Below are positions 36,943-48,359 of a DNA stretch of 64,000 nt, piece after piece. A model generated the notes under the pieces. It saw only the letters and a program-made list of their open reading frames with translations. It was not told the origin of the DNA and did not search any database. The stretch's first letter is position 1, and every line of letters starts with the position of its first letter. This DNA comes from Flammula alnicola (Eukaryota; Basidiomycota; Agaricomycetes; Agaricales; Strophariaceae): contig JADNRV010000187.1 in NCBI GenBank assembly GCA_015499995.1, positions 32,680 to 96,679 on the forward strand, written 5' to 3'. The position numbers were made by a program, and so were the translations under genes.

Positions 36943-39900
36943 TCAGGTCGATTTGAATACCGGGAATTCTCCGATTCGCAGTTTGGTGGCCTAAAAGAAT
37001 TTTATATCAAGTTAGCATCAACATGAATGATGCTCTAGGTGCAACTTACACCGTAGGGGCTCAACTTAATAGTTGTAGCGGGGCCAGTACAATTCGGATT
37101 GGTCGGAGGAGGCGCTGCAAAAGTATCGCCGGCTATAGCCCATGTGATGGGGCAGGCCGTAACGCTGATCGAGAAAGAAGGCTTTCCGGAATCGAAAATG
37201 GGAGAAGGCAGGGCTGGGGGAGCAATCCCAGCATCAAACTTGAGAGTTGTTGGGTCAATAGCATATTGCCAAGGAACAGTGGCGTCAAATTCCAGATCTA
37301 CGGCCAGTGGTTGTTCGCTGTTTCTTGTGAGCACGGTCTGGTTTCTTGAAACTAGATTAACACGAGTCAATCGTAAGTGTGGCCACAAGAATAACGGGAA
37401 GAGACTGACTATCAAAAGCGTAATGGAGAGGTCCACGGTGAACGGCGATGGATCCGTGGGGTCTGCTTTCTACAGATCGAATTTGGTATTAGTGAAATGA
37501 AGGCGTGCATTACAACATCCACATACCAGTCGTTATTGGGGCAGGCAAATTCAGGACAAATCTGGTCGTTCCTGCGCTGGCTGAGACGGCCTGCAAACCG
37601 TTTACAGGACTGACAGCTTGAGCATGACCACCGTTCAGGGCAATGGTGCCGCCAACGACCCAGCTTGGAATTCGAACGAAATAAGTAAACGACTTGGTGG
37701 CCGTTATTGTCGTGGTGATTACATCGCTAAAGGGATATTGGGTATCAACAACTGCCTTGACTTGGTTTCCTGATGGTCCATGTCAGTTAATCAGCGGGCA
37801 GACAAAGGAATTGAGAGTATAGCACCAGAAGCTAGAGTGACTGAGGTTTCGAATGGACCTAAGTACACATGAACCAGAGAGGCTTGGTCTGGGGTTGTCA
37901 GGAACGCGTTCGTAATGAATTTCGGCCACCCCTGCGGATGATTGACCGTGCAGCAACTATTCAAGGAAGAAATGAGGAGACGAAAGTTTGACATCATGAA
38001 ACTACGAACGGGTAATTGGGCTCGAGACCAAAGACATTGGAATATGGTCTGAATAACACATTAAATTGATAGCTTTTCCTAACAGCCATGCTTATGTTAC
38101 CTACCCATCAAGTGGGAAAGGGTTTCTGAAGATTACTCGTATGTCAATTTGTATTGGTTCCAAGAAGGACAATCGTACTCACGGGTTCATATTCTTCGAA
38201 GCAATTTGGTTTTGTTGCTGGAGATACTGTCTTGACCACATGTCTGTTCAAAAAGGTTAAGTGCCAGTACGCAGAAGGTAAAAACCTGATTTACCTCCAG
38301 TCAATTCAGCAGGAAGCGCATTATAGGAAATTCGTTCGACCTGCAAGTAAACATGTAAGGCGCTATAACAATTTGAACTTGAAACGGTACTGACTCGATC
38401 GGCAAATTTGGGGTCACCAATAACTTGGTATAAGTAAGAACCACTAAACATGGTTTCCTTTGAGCAAGTCAATTTTAAACAAGCAATGTAGAATATTAGC
38501 CGCGGAGCGTACCACAACTAAGCAAAGTTCGGTTCTGATTTCGACCATCTGATTTTAGTGAATGCCAACAGAAAATCACGATGCGACTTACCCCCGGACT
38601 GCCTCTAAACCAGCGAGATATTCGTCAGCAGCGTAGATGCCCGAGGGTCGACCATGGTATTGGAAGAGCAAATCCCAGCCTTGGCTCGCGACGTCGAGAT
38701 CTGAAAATTCACGTTCAAGATCCACTTCCAATCAAAGTGCGTCGGTTTACTAACCCGACTGGTTATGAGTAAATCGATAAGTCGAGGGCAAAGCTTTGAG
38801 GCCTTCTGCCATGTTCACTCCGTGCCACTAAAGACAAATGAATATGAATATCCATCGGTGCAAATTTGGAGATTCGGGATACTAACTGTTAGTGGAAGAT
38901 TAAACGGATTCTGTTACACAAACGTCATTGAGTTGTAACGGCAAGCATAAAGCAAGATGCTAATTACCGGGGTGTTTTCAACTGCAATCTCGAGATAAGA
39001 AAGTTCAACAGTCTTAAGAGGCATAGTTCTCACCTGCAGTGTGCGGGAAATACTGCATATTTCGTCAGTTATACCAAAAAGTCAGACATGTTGCATTTGT
39101 TCCCTTACCTCTGCGCTGAAAACTTTTTCCCAAGGCACACCTGTATACTTCAACTGTTTCATGGTATCAATCAACAATGCTTCATTGCCGTTGGGGTGGT
39201 AGTCGTATAACCTGCAACACTGTTACTGAAATGGGAAAATGACGAAGCGCATTTGACATTACCACTGCAGAGTCATGACAAAATCTTCCCATCGTGTTTG
39301 AGTCCACGCCTCGACGCCTTGTCCAGCATGAAGCATGGTATTGGCCAGGGCGACAAATTTATGCAAGGCAGTAACGACCTGGTCAGTTAAGGATGGATCG
39401 GACTCTACCATCTGGATAGCGCCGAACATGAAGGGGTATCTGACGGCAACTAATCAGGACCTCATACAGGCACGTCAAAGGAAGCTGCACCCACCTTCCC
39501 CACAAATAGCGTGGTTTAGTGGTATTGACTTCAGGCCCCAGCCATCCGGTGGAATCTTGATGGGAGAGGACGTAAGACAGAAAGGCCGAAGTCCTCGCAT
39601 TGATAGCAGAATTGTTGACGAGAATTCCATTTGGCACCATCGCGTTCTTGACATACAGAGTGAAGGGGCCCATCACTTTCAAGGAAAAAAACAACGTACA
39701 AACCAATAACTGCCAGCTGTGCAGTGCGGAGAGATCAAACGCACTGCTCATAGATTCTCTGATCAAACCTACCTTCTTCTAGATTAGAATAATAAGAATT
39801 GCCCCCCATCCAGTCAGTTTGCGCGACGCTGAAAGACTGATAATCAGATGCGGTAAGATGAGGACTATGTTTCATGCTTACTAGTCGTAAAATTCGTGTT

Positions 39901-40191
39901 CGTGTCCTGCGAGGCCATTCGTCTGTACCTTGAGCTATAGATAAAAGTCAAAAAAAGGCCAATTCACCAACACATTTTCTAAAGTATATACCTGATCCAT
40001 GAGCCATCCCGAAGGTTTGACATTTCCCAGAGGCAAGCTCAGAAATTTCTTGGGCGCAACTGGGTGTCGATTGATCAATCTTGTCAAGAAAAATGACATT
40101 GATATCGCTAGAAACACTTACGGCCGGTTTGAGCCTGCACTCCGATGAGTACTGGGGTAAACAAACTCGAAAGCAAGATTAGGGTCTTCAT
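36943..40191 (-). CDS. Secreted GH127/DUF1680-like beta-L-arabinofuranosidase family protein
   Basis: Likely a secreted glycoside hydrolase acting on arabinofuranosides of plant wall material. The start ATG at 40191 gives a signal peptide (MKTLILLSSLFTPVLIGVQA). By joining about 24 short exons with canonical introns I recover [149 protein letters not shown] and finally SPYGATKLRIGEFPVFKST before TGA at 36943-36945. The Glu and Cys of TELC and the CC pair of CCTVNHPQ correspond to the zinc/cysteine catalytic set known for GH127. Several exons are only 14-24 nt (38968-38981, 39034-39052, 39700-39716). No frame break is needed. Substrate specificity is inferred from family only. Confidence 0.88.
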
Positions 40192-41700
40192 CCTTGATTT
40201 CTGTGTTGCAGGAATACAAACGAAGCAGAATTTATACCCAAGACGTCATAACTGCCGGACCGGAAGAAGTTCCTGTCGGTCCCTTGTGATGTTTATACTT
40301 GTCCGCCGCTATGTCAAAGGGATACTGGAACTTGATATGCAAGCTAGAGAAGTTCGAAAGTCGTTCCGCGGCGCATGCTTGGGTGGACACCTGATGAAAC
40401 AACGACTCCGTTATCATGATAGAGTATGCTCTGCTTTGGAGGACGATGAGTTTCTGCGAAAAGCGTTAAAATTGTTTTCAATAACAAAGAGCAGGTAAAT
40501 TAGAGTCCGCTCACAAGGGGCATTGTCCTTTCTTCCTATTCCATGATTTTAAGGTGGGGCCGATGCAAGCTTCCACTATCTGTTCTACAAAGTTAAGGCA
40601 GTTGCCCAGGTTTGGCCCAGGTTGACTCTTTTTATTGACACCGATGATCGCAATTGAGCAACAGTCTTCTCTTCGAGAACCCGACATCTACCAGCAGAAA
40701 CGGGTGGGTATCCGGGAAGGTAATATAAAAGTCGACCGTAGGCTCTAAATGACAGAAATCAGGCGGATAAATCTTCAACATTTTTGGGACCTAGTTGGGG
40801 CCAATGTCAGAGCAGTGCACACGAATGGGAAGCCCATGACACACAAATTTAGTTCCAGGAGCATGTGTATGAAGCAGAATAAAGGAATAAAGGAAAATTG
40901 TCGGTACAGTCGACAGCACAAGGTTGATGGTCTATGAGAGAGGATGACGTTGAGGTCAAGCAAGAGAGGTACGGTCGGAGATGGCCGAACGGCGGAACAA
41001 AGAGCGAGGGCCCGACGCGCTTCGCACAAACCACCAGGACGTTGTAACGATAACGAACGTTTTGCCGAAACCATGAAATAACCCTGCTCTCCAACTCAAA
41101 AAATCGAGTATTATCCAATCCAGATTTCCGTTACAACAAAAAATATATTCCTAATAGTAATCATACAAAAGATCCCAAACATCGTAACTAAGTAATCTCC
41201 AGACTCTATGTACAGCCAACGACTGCGTAAAAAAAGGACCGCGTATCGCAATAAAAAGAGTATATAAGAAAATAGCAAAAAAGCAACAGACAAAGATAAA
41301 TGTGATGTGACGTGATAGCAGAGAAAGAGAAAGAGAAGGGCAAGATAGTAACTAACAAGAGGAGACATTATATATGAAAGAAGCATCATTGTGAGTGTAC
41401 ATGTAGATGGATGGACGGACGGACGGAACAGCACCGCAGTGGGGTGATACACAGATACAGAGTTGATTTAAATTTTGAGAGCCTGAGGGGGAATAAGGAT
41501 AATGCAGCTTGGAATTGAGTAGTATGACGGTTGGGTAGATGGGATGTGTGCGGGGTGCGACGACGATGATGCGAATGCGAATGCGAATTGCGAGTGCGAC
41601 AAGATTGATGCTGGGTGGATATGCATGTATGCTTGCAGAGAGAGACAGAGACAGAGACAGAGGGTGGAAAGCAGCAGAAAGCCCTGGAGGGCGGCGCAGA
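40192..41700. other. Intergenic between GH127-like gene and the IRE1 3' end
   Basis: Holds the GH127-like promoter and the IRE1 3' flank. Simple repeats occur near the IRE1 end: GGACGGACGGACGG at about 41413, GCGAATGCGAATGCGAATTG at about 41570, and an AGAGACAGAGAC run at 41638-41662. No gene is recognised; the open frames here are antisense or low-complexity. Confidence 0.5.
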
Positions 41701-44700
41701 TCAAGTGTCGGGCAGCTCGAAGTACGTCCGGAACATCGACTCGCTATGGAGCCCCGTGTCCCTGATAACACCATGGACGTGCAAGAACAGCCGCGGGTAC
41801 CGCCGCGTGAAGTACCCCAAGAACCCCTCAGGCATCGGGCCCAGATGTCGCTTCACGTTCTCCGGCAAATCCTGGTAATGGTGTTTCTGTCAAACGCACA
41901 CACCCAAAACATCAATATCTAGGGGTACACAAAGAAAACTTGTAAGAGAACGAGAACACACCTTATTCCGCAAAGCCCTCATGAGATCCTGCACGCTCCT
42001 CCCATCGTATTGCGGTACTTGCCCAAGTTCTCGATGAAGATCTTGTCCAGCCGCGCGTGCCAGTCGTTGCCCACGACGCCCTGGGCGCCCTTCTCCAGCG
42101 CAAGGAGGTGCGCGTCCTTCGGGTCGCGACACATGATCTCGAACCGGTCGGACGCGTCCTGGAGGAAGTTGAGCCGGCGCCCTGCGTCCCAGAAGAACGG
42201 GTGCAGGAGGATCGTCGTCGTATCCGGTCTGACGAAAGAAGGGAGTATGTTAGCAACCTTCGAGGAGAGAGGATGGATGGATGGATGGACGGATGGAGAG
42301 GAAGGAGTAGTACGCACCTCATTTTCGCCTCAGGGCTCAGCATAGCACCGATCAACTCCATCGCCTCCGTGCCCTCCTCGCCAAACTTATCAAGCCCGCT
42401 CAGGTCTTTCGCATCCCGCATGATATTAACCTCCCGCTCAAACCGATCTCCATACGGGTGGCCCCCATTCGTCAGCGTGTAGTAGAACAAACACCCCAGC
42501 GCGAAGATGTCCACGCTCTTCGTCAGGCGCGTCGGGGTGCTGGACGACGACGCGCCACCACCCACAGAGGACCCGTTGACCGTCGCACAGAGCCGCGCGA
42601 CGACATCGACGACTCGTCCCCGCCCGACAGCTCGTCGAGCTTCACCTCGCCGCGCAGGATCTCCGGCGCGCGCCACCCCACCGTGCCCGCCGCCGCCGCC
42701 CCGTGCGCCGTCGGCAGGAAGCTCGTCTGGTCCACGTCGAGCTTCTTGCACAGTCCAAAGTCCGAGATCAACATCCTTACCCTTGCCCCCCATTACCCCT
42801 GCGCCCCCCCCGGCCGCGCCGGCCGCCGAGACGAGTATATTCTGCGGCTTGATATCCCTATGCACGAGCTTCAGCGCGTGGAGGTGCCTCAACCCACTCG
42901 CTATCTGGCTAGGGCCTTCTTCGGGTCGAAGCTGATCGCGATATCGCGCCACGCCTCGCGGTCGGGCGTCTCGATGATGTCCGCGAGGGACGCGGGGCAC
43001 AGCTCGAGCGCGATGTACAGGAACGTGCCGTGCGATTCTTGGTAGTAGTACCGGATGACGTTGGGTGGTCGTCGGATTCCTGCAGGATGGATACCTCGCG
43101 CGCGGCGAGGGTGACGAAGTCCTGCAGCAGGCGCTTGACGGCCACCGCGCGGCCCTGGAGGAGCCTTGGAAGACGACGGTGCCGTGCGAGCCGAAGCCTG
43201 CCAACGGCGAGATAATTATTATGAGGATAAATTTTTTGGGGGGAATAACGCACCGAGGATGGTATCAGACACGATCAGCGAAGGCTGCTGCACCACCGGC
43301 GGCTTGGGCGACGACGTCGTCAGCACCAACGACGATGGTCTCTTCTCATCGTCCTTCGCCGTCGCCGGCTCTTCCCCATCCTCCTTCTCCTTCTCCACCC
43401 CATCACCACCACTGGCACTGGCAGCGATAGCACCCGGTTTTTTCTTCTTCCCCCGCTTCCCTCTGCGGCTCTTCCGCTTCCCAGGCGCGGCAGATGCACC
43501 GCCCTCGCCCTCTGCATCGCTGTCGTCTGCGTCATCACCAACGCCTGCAGTGTTAGGCGTCGGTGTGTCGGGCACCGGCGTGTCCAGCGGTGTGCCTGGC
43601 GTGCTGCCGGGCGTTGCAGGCGTTGGCGGGGGTGGCCCAAGGAGGAGGGTCACCTTCCTGACCTTCGGCATTGATGGAGGAGGGTCCGGTACGACGCCGC
43701 AGACGAAGATGAACCCGTTGGATCTTTACCACCACCACCGACCTCCTCAACACCACCACACCACCACCACCTCCACTTCCTCCTGCCTCTCAACAACGGC
43801 GGGCGCATAGCCATTAGTATATCTTCCTCGTCTTTCTCCTCCTCCTTCTCCTCTTCTTGGTAGGACTCCAAGCACGCTCATCTTCCTCTCGTCTCTCAGG
43901 CCTCTCAGCGCCAACACCACCACCACCACCCCTACTCTTCCACCCCCACCCGCCCTTCACCTTCCCCCACACGAACCACACCGCCACGACGCCGAAGAAC
44001 AGCGTCACCAGCAGGGCTTCGAGGACACTGCCACCACTGCCACCTGCGCCGCCGAAGCCGAAGCCGAAGTCAAAGCCCGAATCCGCCCCACTACCACCGC
44101 CTATGGACCCGAGGAGCATCGTCCACGAACGATGAGCCGCTGGCGGGGCCGGGACAGCGGAAGGAGGCCGGCCCTCGATGCCTAAGACGGGTCGCGCAGC
44201 ACCGTCCGCGTTGCCACTGCTGCCGCTCGTATTGTCCCCATCGCGCTCATCCCACGGCCGTCCGACCACAACCGGGCCTTGCGCCTGTGCCTGCCCATTT
44301 GGATTCCCATTTGGACTCCCACTTGGACTCGAATTTGAACTCGGCTTTGGACTGCCATCGTCCATCGGCTGCTGCGTCGCCGGCGTCTGCGTCTTCGGGC
44401 CGTCCAGGAGGCGCCGCCAGCGCCCCTCGGAGCCATCGCCGTCCTCGAGCGGGCGCACGCCGACGAGGCACCGTGCGGCGTACGGGTTGAGGAGGCAGTC
44501 GTCGAGTTCTATCTCTCTTTCTCTTTCTCCTTCCCTTTCTCCTTCCCTTTCGGCATCCGACCCCCCATCCTCCTCGGGGCTTCCCCACCCACCCCCACCC
44601 CCACCCATCTCCGCACCCGACCCCGACCCAGCCCGCGGAGGGTCCAACGCGCGCCAGCGTCCCTTTCGTCCTTTCCCCACCATCACTCTTATGATGGTGG

Positions 44701-46123
44701 TCGCCGCCCGCACCCAACCCATGCCTCGCTCCCACCCCCGCCAAACACGACGAGCGGGTACCGCTCCGGGCTCATGACGAACAGGCTGCCGGTCTCTTCG
44801 ACGACGCCGACGTATGCGGAGCCGAGGTGCGGGGGGAGGGTGAGCCTGGTAGGCTGAGCCAGAGCCGGATCCCGAGTTGGAGGCGGAGGAGCCAGAGGAG
44901 GAGCCAGAGGAGGAGGACGAGGACGAGGAGGCAGGGTTGAGGTTGGGAAAGAGGTCTTGCAGGCGGGGGCGGGGTTGGAGGAGGACGAAGGGCGGGCCGG
45001 GGTGGTGGTGGTGTGGGGAGGGAGGGAGGGGTTGGAGGACGTCGAATATGGCGACTCTGTGAGTGGTATAAGTAGGTTAGTACGCGAGCATCCATGGAGG
45101 AGGAGAGAGAACTGACATAGGCGCAGGGAAAGGCCGGCCCCAAAACGCTCCTGTACTCTGAGGCTTGCTCTTTCCCGTACTCGAGCCACTCGCGCCGGAG
45201 CCGTTACTTTTGGTGCGGAACGCGATGATCTCGCCGTTGGGCAGCGATTGGATGTAGGTGTCGTCGTTCGTGCGGCGGTATATGGACTGCAGGTGGTTGT
45301 CCTTGTTGTTGGGGCCGTAGGTAGAGAAAGAGAGCTCTTGGACGGGCGGTGTGGGTTTGCCGGCTTGGGGTTTGTGCTGGATTGATATGTGGTAGTCTGC
45401 AGTGAATAAATCCAGTTAGACAATGAATGGCAGATGACGCAAAGTAACGCACCAGTGCGACCGATGTAGACCTCCGTCGGGGCAGATATGGGCGGCTTGC
45501 TTCCCTCGAGCTCGTCGAGATCCACAGAGGCATCCTCGTACTCGTCTGGTATGAAAGGACACTCGGCATTGAGTGTCGCCTTGATCCTGCCGTCTCCAAC
45601 TCGATCAGCAACAACGACGTCTCCTTCCTGCCCACAAACACCTTGGTGTCATCTTTATTGACAGACGTAAACGGCGAGATATCGACGAGCTCGGCCATGG
45701 AAAAGGGGAAGCGCTGGAGTGGCGACGAGGGCGAGTGGAGGACGTAGATGTCGCCCGACTGCGGCTCGATGATGTACGTCTCGTGTGGTCGTGGGTCGTC
45801 GGAGGCATCGGGGTCGTCGACTGTATCAGGGTCGTACTGCGGGTGGGTCGTGCGCACTAACGGTGCAGGGACGAGGGGGCGGAGACACTGGTGGTAGTGG
45901 CGAAGGACGACATGGACCACAGTGTGTGGCCCGACGTCCTGTTGAGTGCATGGAACTTGCCATCGATGGAGGCTACGAGGACGATGTCGAGCAGGTCGTA
46001 GTCTTTGGAGAGGTCGGGTGGTGGCTGCTCAAATTGGGGCTGTGGGTGCCTCTGGACGAGTGCTTGGCCTGCTGCTAAAGCCAGAGACCAGAATAATAGA
46101 ATAGAGAGCAGAAGAAAGGCCAT
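41701..46123 (-). CDS. IRE1: IRE1: ER-stress sensor kinase/endoribonuclease (many frame breaks in this sequence)
   Basis: IRE1 senses unfolded protein in the ER lumen, oligomerises, autophosphorylates and uses its KEN RNase domain for unconventional mRNA splicing. The start ATG at 46123 gives a signal peptide (MAFLLLSILLFWSLALAAGQ), then the luminal beta-propeller (DIVLVASIDGKFHALNRTSG, ETYIIEPQSGDIYVLHSPSS, GSAYVGVVEETGSLFVMSPE). A membrane span follows (about 43990-44055, LEALLVTLFFGVVAVWFVWG) and then a basic linker. The kinase shows SDTILGFGSHGTVVFQG, RAVAVKRLL, LVHRDIKPQNIL, LISDFGLCKKLDVDQTSF and SVDIFALGCLFYYTLTNGGH. The KEN domain has LLHPFFWDAGRRLNFLQDAS, YDGRSVQDLMRALRNK and GYFTRRYPRLFLHVHG. 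At least ten single-base frame changes separate these conserved pieces, mostly apparent one-base losses in G/C runs. The flanking genes to the left are clean. Either the consensus is faulty here or the copy is freshly broken. Confidence 0.9.
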
Positions 46124-46380
46124 CCGCGGTCATCCGCGCAGATTTCACTTTCTTTCTGTCTTGTTCACAGTTGAGAGGAGAATCGTGGGCCTGTCGTGGC
46201 ACAACATCTTCGGCGTTCAATGTGGCTGTGTTTGCTGCCGAGATCGGCAGTGTCTAAACCGCAGCGTGGCCAATTCCGAAGCCTATTTACAGATCGCGGC
46301 ATGACCGCACTGGGTCATCCGTCGTCCACTCTCCCAACGCTCTCCAGCCCCAACGAGCGGGAAGCGATTCGGGCTCAGGA

Positions 46381-46545
46381 GTCAGGATGAGCAGGCGCCC
46401 GATCTCTTCGAAAATGCCAACTTCATGTGGAGCCGAGGTGTGGGGGCAGCAGCAGCTGTTTCTAGCCTGTGAAAATTGACTGTGCATAGCCTGAGCTGGA
46501 GGAAGCGGGTTTGACGTTGGGAAAGAGGTCTTGCATAGGGACTAC
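46381..46545 (-). pseudogene. Decayed duplicate of an IRE1 luminal-domain segment
   Basis: On the minus strand this segment reads LQDLFPNVKPASSSSG, then PHTSAPHEVGIFEEIGRLLI. It aligns with the IRE1 segment LQDLFPNLNPASSSSS ... PPHLGSAYVGVVEETGSLFV at about 44770-44965. At DNA level GTTGGGAAAGAGGTCTTGCA is shared exactly. The Ser-repeat linker is shorter and stops are present, so it is a relic. It lies only about 260 bp upstream of the IRE1 start and in the same orientation. Confidence 0.7.
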
Positions 46546-47807
46546 TTAGCATGGATACATTTTGAATAACCATAGGGCCGACAAGCGGCAAAGCCCGCTA
46601 CGTTTTTCTCATAAAGCGAAGTCCTTTGACTTGGACAAGTACATTCAGAGTACAAAATAAATATTACAATATCTTTTATTTCAGTCAATCTCGTTGTCGT
46701 TAATCTGCTTATCCTTCTTCCGTGGAAGTGACTCGAACCAAAGCTTTCATGTTCCAATATTTCATTATCAATGTCATTAACATCATACAACTCTCGTCGA
46801 GTTGACACATCGTTGGACGCTAACGTCGCAAGGTAAGATTCTGCATAGAAGGAGTCAGCCATGTAGAGTAACTCACGGTAAATATAAACATACCTGAAGG
46901 CAAACCCAATCTGAAAAGAAGAATCGGCAAGAATATTAATCCTGAAACGGGCTCGAGTCTCATCCAGCACGTCGTGAGTACGTTCAACAGACTCAACAAG
47001 GTGTGACATTCCGCAGCGCTCGCATTCCCGACACCAATCTAACCCAAGAATCGCTCAGGCAAGGATCGACTAGAAATTCGAGAACACATGTCAAGGAAGC
47101 GAGATCCATACAAGTGGAAACAGACGGAGCAAGCTCAGACAAATGAGATTTGCGAGGGATATGGTCTGAACAAAGCGTCTAGATAGTCGAGATTGCTGAA
47201 CATCAGCAGAGAAAAGAACGACAGGCGGGCTTGCGGAGACAGTAATAGAAGTGAACACTGGCATGATAGGGGGAGGGGAAGAAAGAAGGAATCCGAATAG
47301 ACAAAGCCGTCTATATCATGGTAGGGAAAACTCCGAAACAAATGACGCAATGTGGTGTCTTAATAATGTGGTGTCTTAATAAGCTGCACAGCTTGAGCAA
47401 GATCGTGATTTTTGCTGCCAATTTTTTTTTCCAAACGTCTCTAAGACTACCTTAGGTAGCGGGAATACTGTACAGGAAGCCACCAAAGAGTTTTCTTGCC
47501 ACCGTTCATCTAATACCTTACAGAATCCCTTGAAAGTTTGGAAATGGATGTTATACTAATCAGTAGTTTCACAAATAGCTTTTTTGCGGTCGTACAAGTG
47601 AAAAAAGCAGGAAAAAAGCGAAAAAGTAACGAGTCAAAAAATCCCGGTTGCTATTCCAAAAAGCGAGGTGCTTTTCGGGTCTCAATGAAAAAGAACAATC
47701 AACAAGGCTACAACTTTTCACTTTTCTGCGCTTTTTCACTTTTTGTCATCTTGTGAAAAGTGAACAAGCCCAAAAAAGTGGGAAAAAAATAGTGCGAGGT
47801 TGCCAGT
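46546..47807. other. Intergenic with possible exon relics and an A-rich inverted repeat
   Basis: Minus-strand frames at 46700-47030 look partly coding (CRECERCGMSHLVESVERT, then DVLDETRARFRINILADSSF) and have splice-like borders, but no full gene could be built. At 47594-47627 and 47714-47747 A-rich and T-rich blocks form an imperfect inverted repeat. The gypsy element begins at 47808. Confidence 0.35.
47594..47747. repeat. Imperfect A-rich inverted repeat, MITE-like
   Basis: The left arm (GTGAAAAAAGCAGGAAAAAA-like) and right arm (TTTTCTGCGCTTTTTCACTT-like) pair imperfectly over about 30 bp around an 85-bp centre. This could be a small non-autonomous element or simply low-complexity sequence. 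Confidence 0.35.
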
Positions 47808-48325
47808 TGTTACGACTAGCAAGAAACAACGTGATTGCGACGTCGAAGTCAAACAACCAGTGATTCCAAAGTCGTGCCAAGAGGTGCCTGGATCAGATCG
47901 TTCACACTTAGAGGCTCAGACGAGCTTAAGTGATCGTGTCTAGAGGCTCGACGAGCTTAGACGTTCATGGCGAGGAGAGAGGCAAGACAAAATAGTCAAG
48001 ATTCTCAAGAACTAGCTAAAGTACATCGTTGCGTGTCTACGATATTTATACTAGCTCTGAGCGTGCACAGACCATGATAAAGTGACTCCTTTAGAGTCGT
48101 TAGAATGGAGTCAGGAATGTGGAGGAGTCAGAATGGAGAGAGGAGAGTCCTCTCGACGATAATAGTGTCGTCGAGGATGCATAAGTATGGAAACTATAAA
48201 TAGTCCGGAACCGGGAAGGTACTCCTACTAAAATAGAAAGTGTCCAGTATAGCTGGCGTACATCTAAGCGCGGGTGAAGATAAGATAAGATAAGAGAAAT
48301 GAAAAGAAATGAAACGGTCGTAACA
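47808..48325. repeat. Left LTR (3' LTR of the element)
   Basis: 518 bp starting TGTTACGACTAGC and ending GGTCGTAACA, with TGTTAC/GTAACA terminal inverted repeats. It contains the near-palindrome ACTATAAATAGT, a TATA-like sequence readable on both strands, and a GATAAGATAAGATAAG run near its right end that is longer than in the other copy. Confidence 0.95.
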
Positions 48326-48328
48326 TTA

Positions 48329-48338
48329 CCCCCTTCTT
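48329..48338 (-). other. Polypurine tract next to the 3' LTR
   Basis: On the minus strand AAGAAGGGGG lies three bases from the LTR end, the expected place for the plus-strand primer of reverse transcription. It confirms that the element is oriented on the minus strand. Confidence 0.7.
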
Positions 48339-48359
48339 ATGTCGAGACTCCGTATCGAC

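Noticed and set aside
40145..40498. 118-codon + strand ORF at the GH127-like start
   Set aside because: Overlaps the signal-peptide exon and promoter of the GH127-like gene in antisense; no family features.
41638..41662. AGAGACAGAGAC purine run as a terminator or ncRNA signal
   Set aside because: A simple repeat in the IRE1 3' flank; no structure or conservation can be shown.
44178..44777. Long Pro/Ser-rich + strand frames across 43.1-44.8 kb
   Set aside because: Antisense shadows of the GC-rich IRE1 linker; the minus strand carries the conserved domains.
46542..47009. 155-codon minus ORF as an intact gene
   Set aside because: Composition is partly coding-like, but splice-like signals interrupt it and no complete product or family could be recognised.
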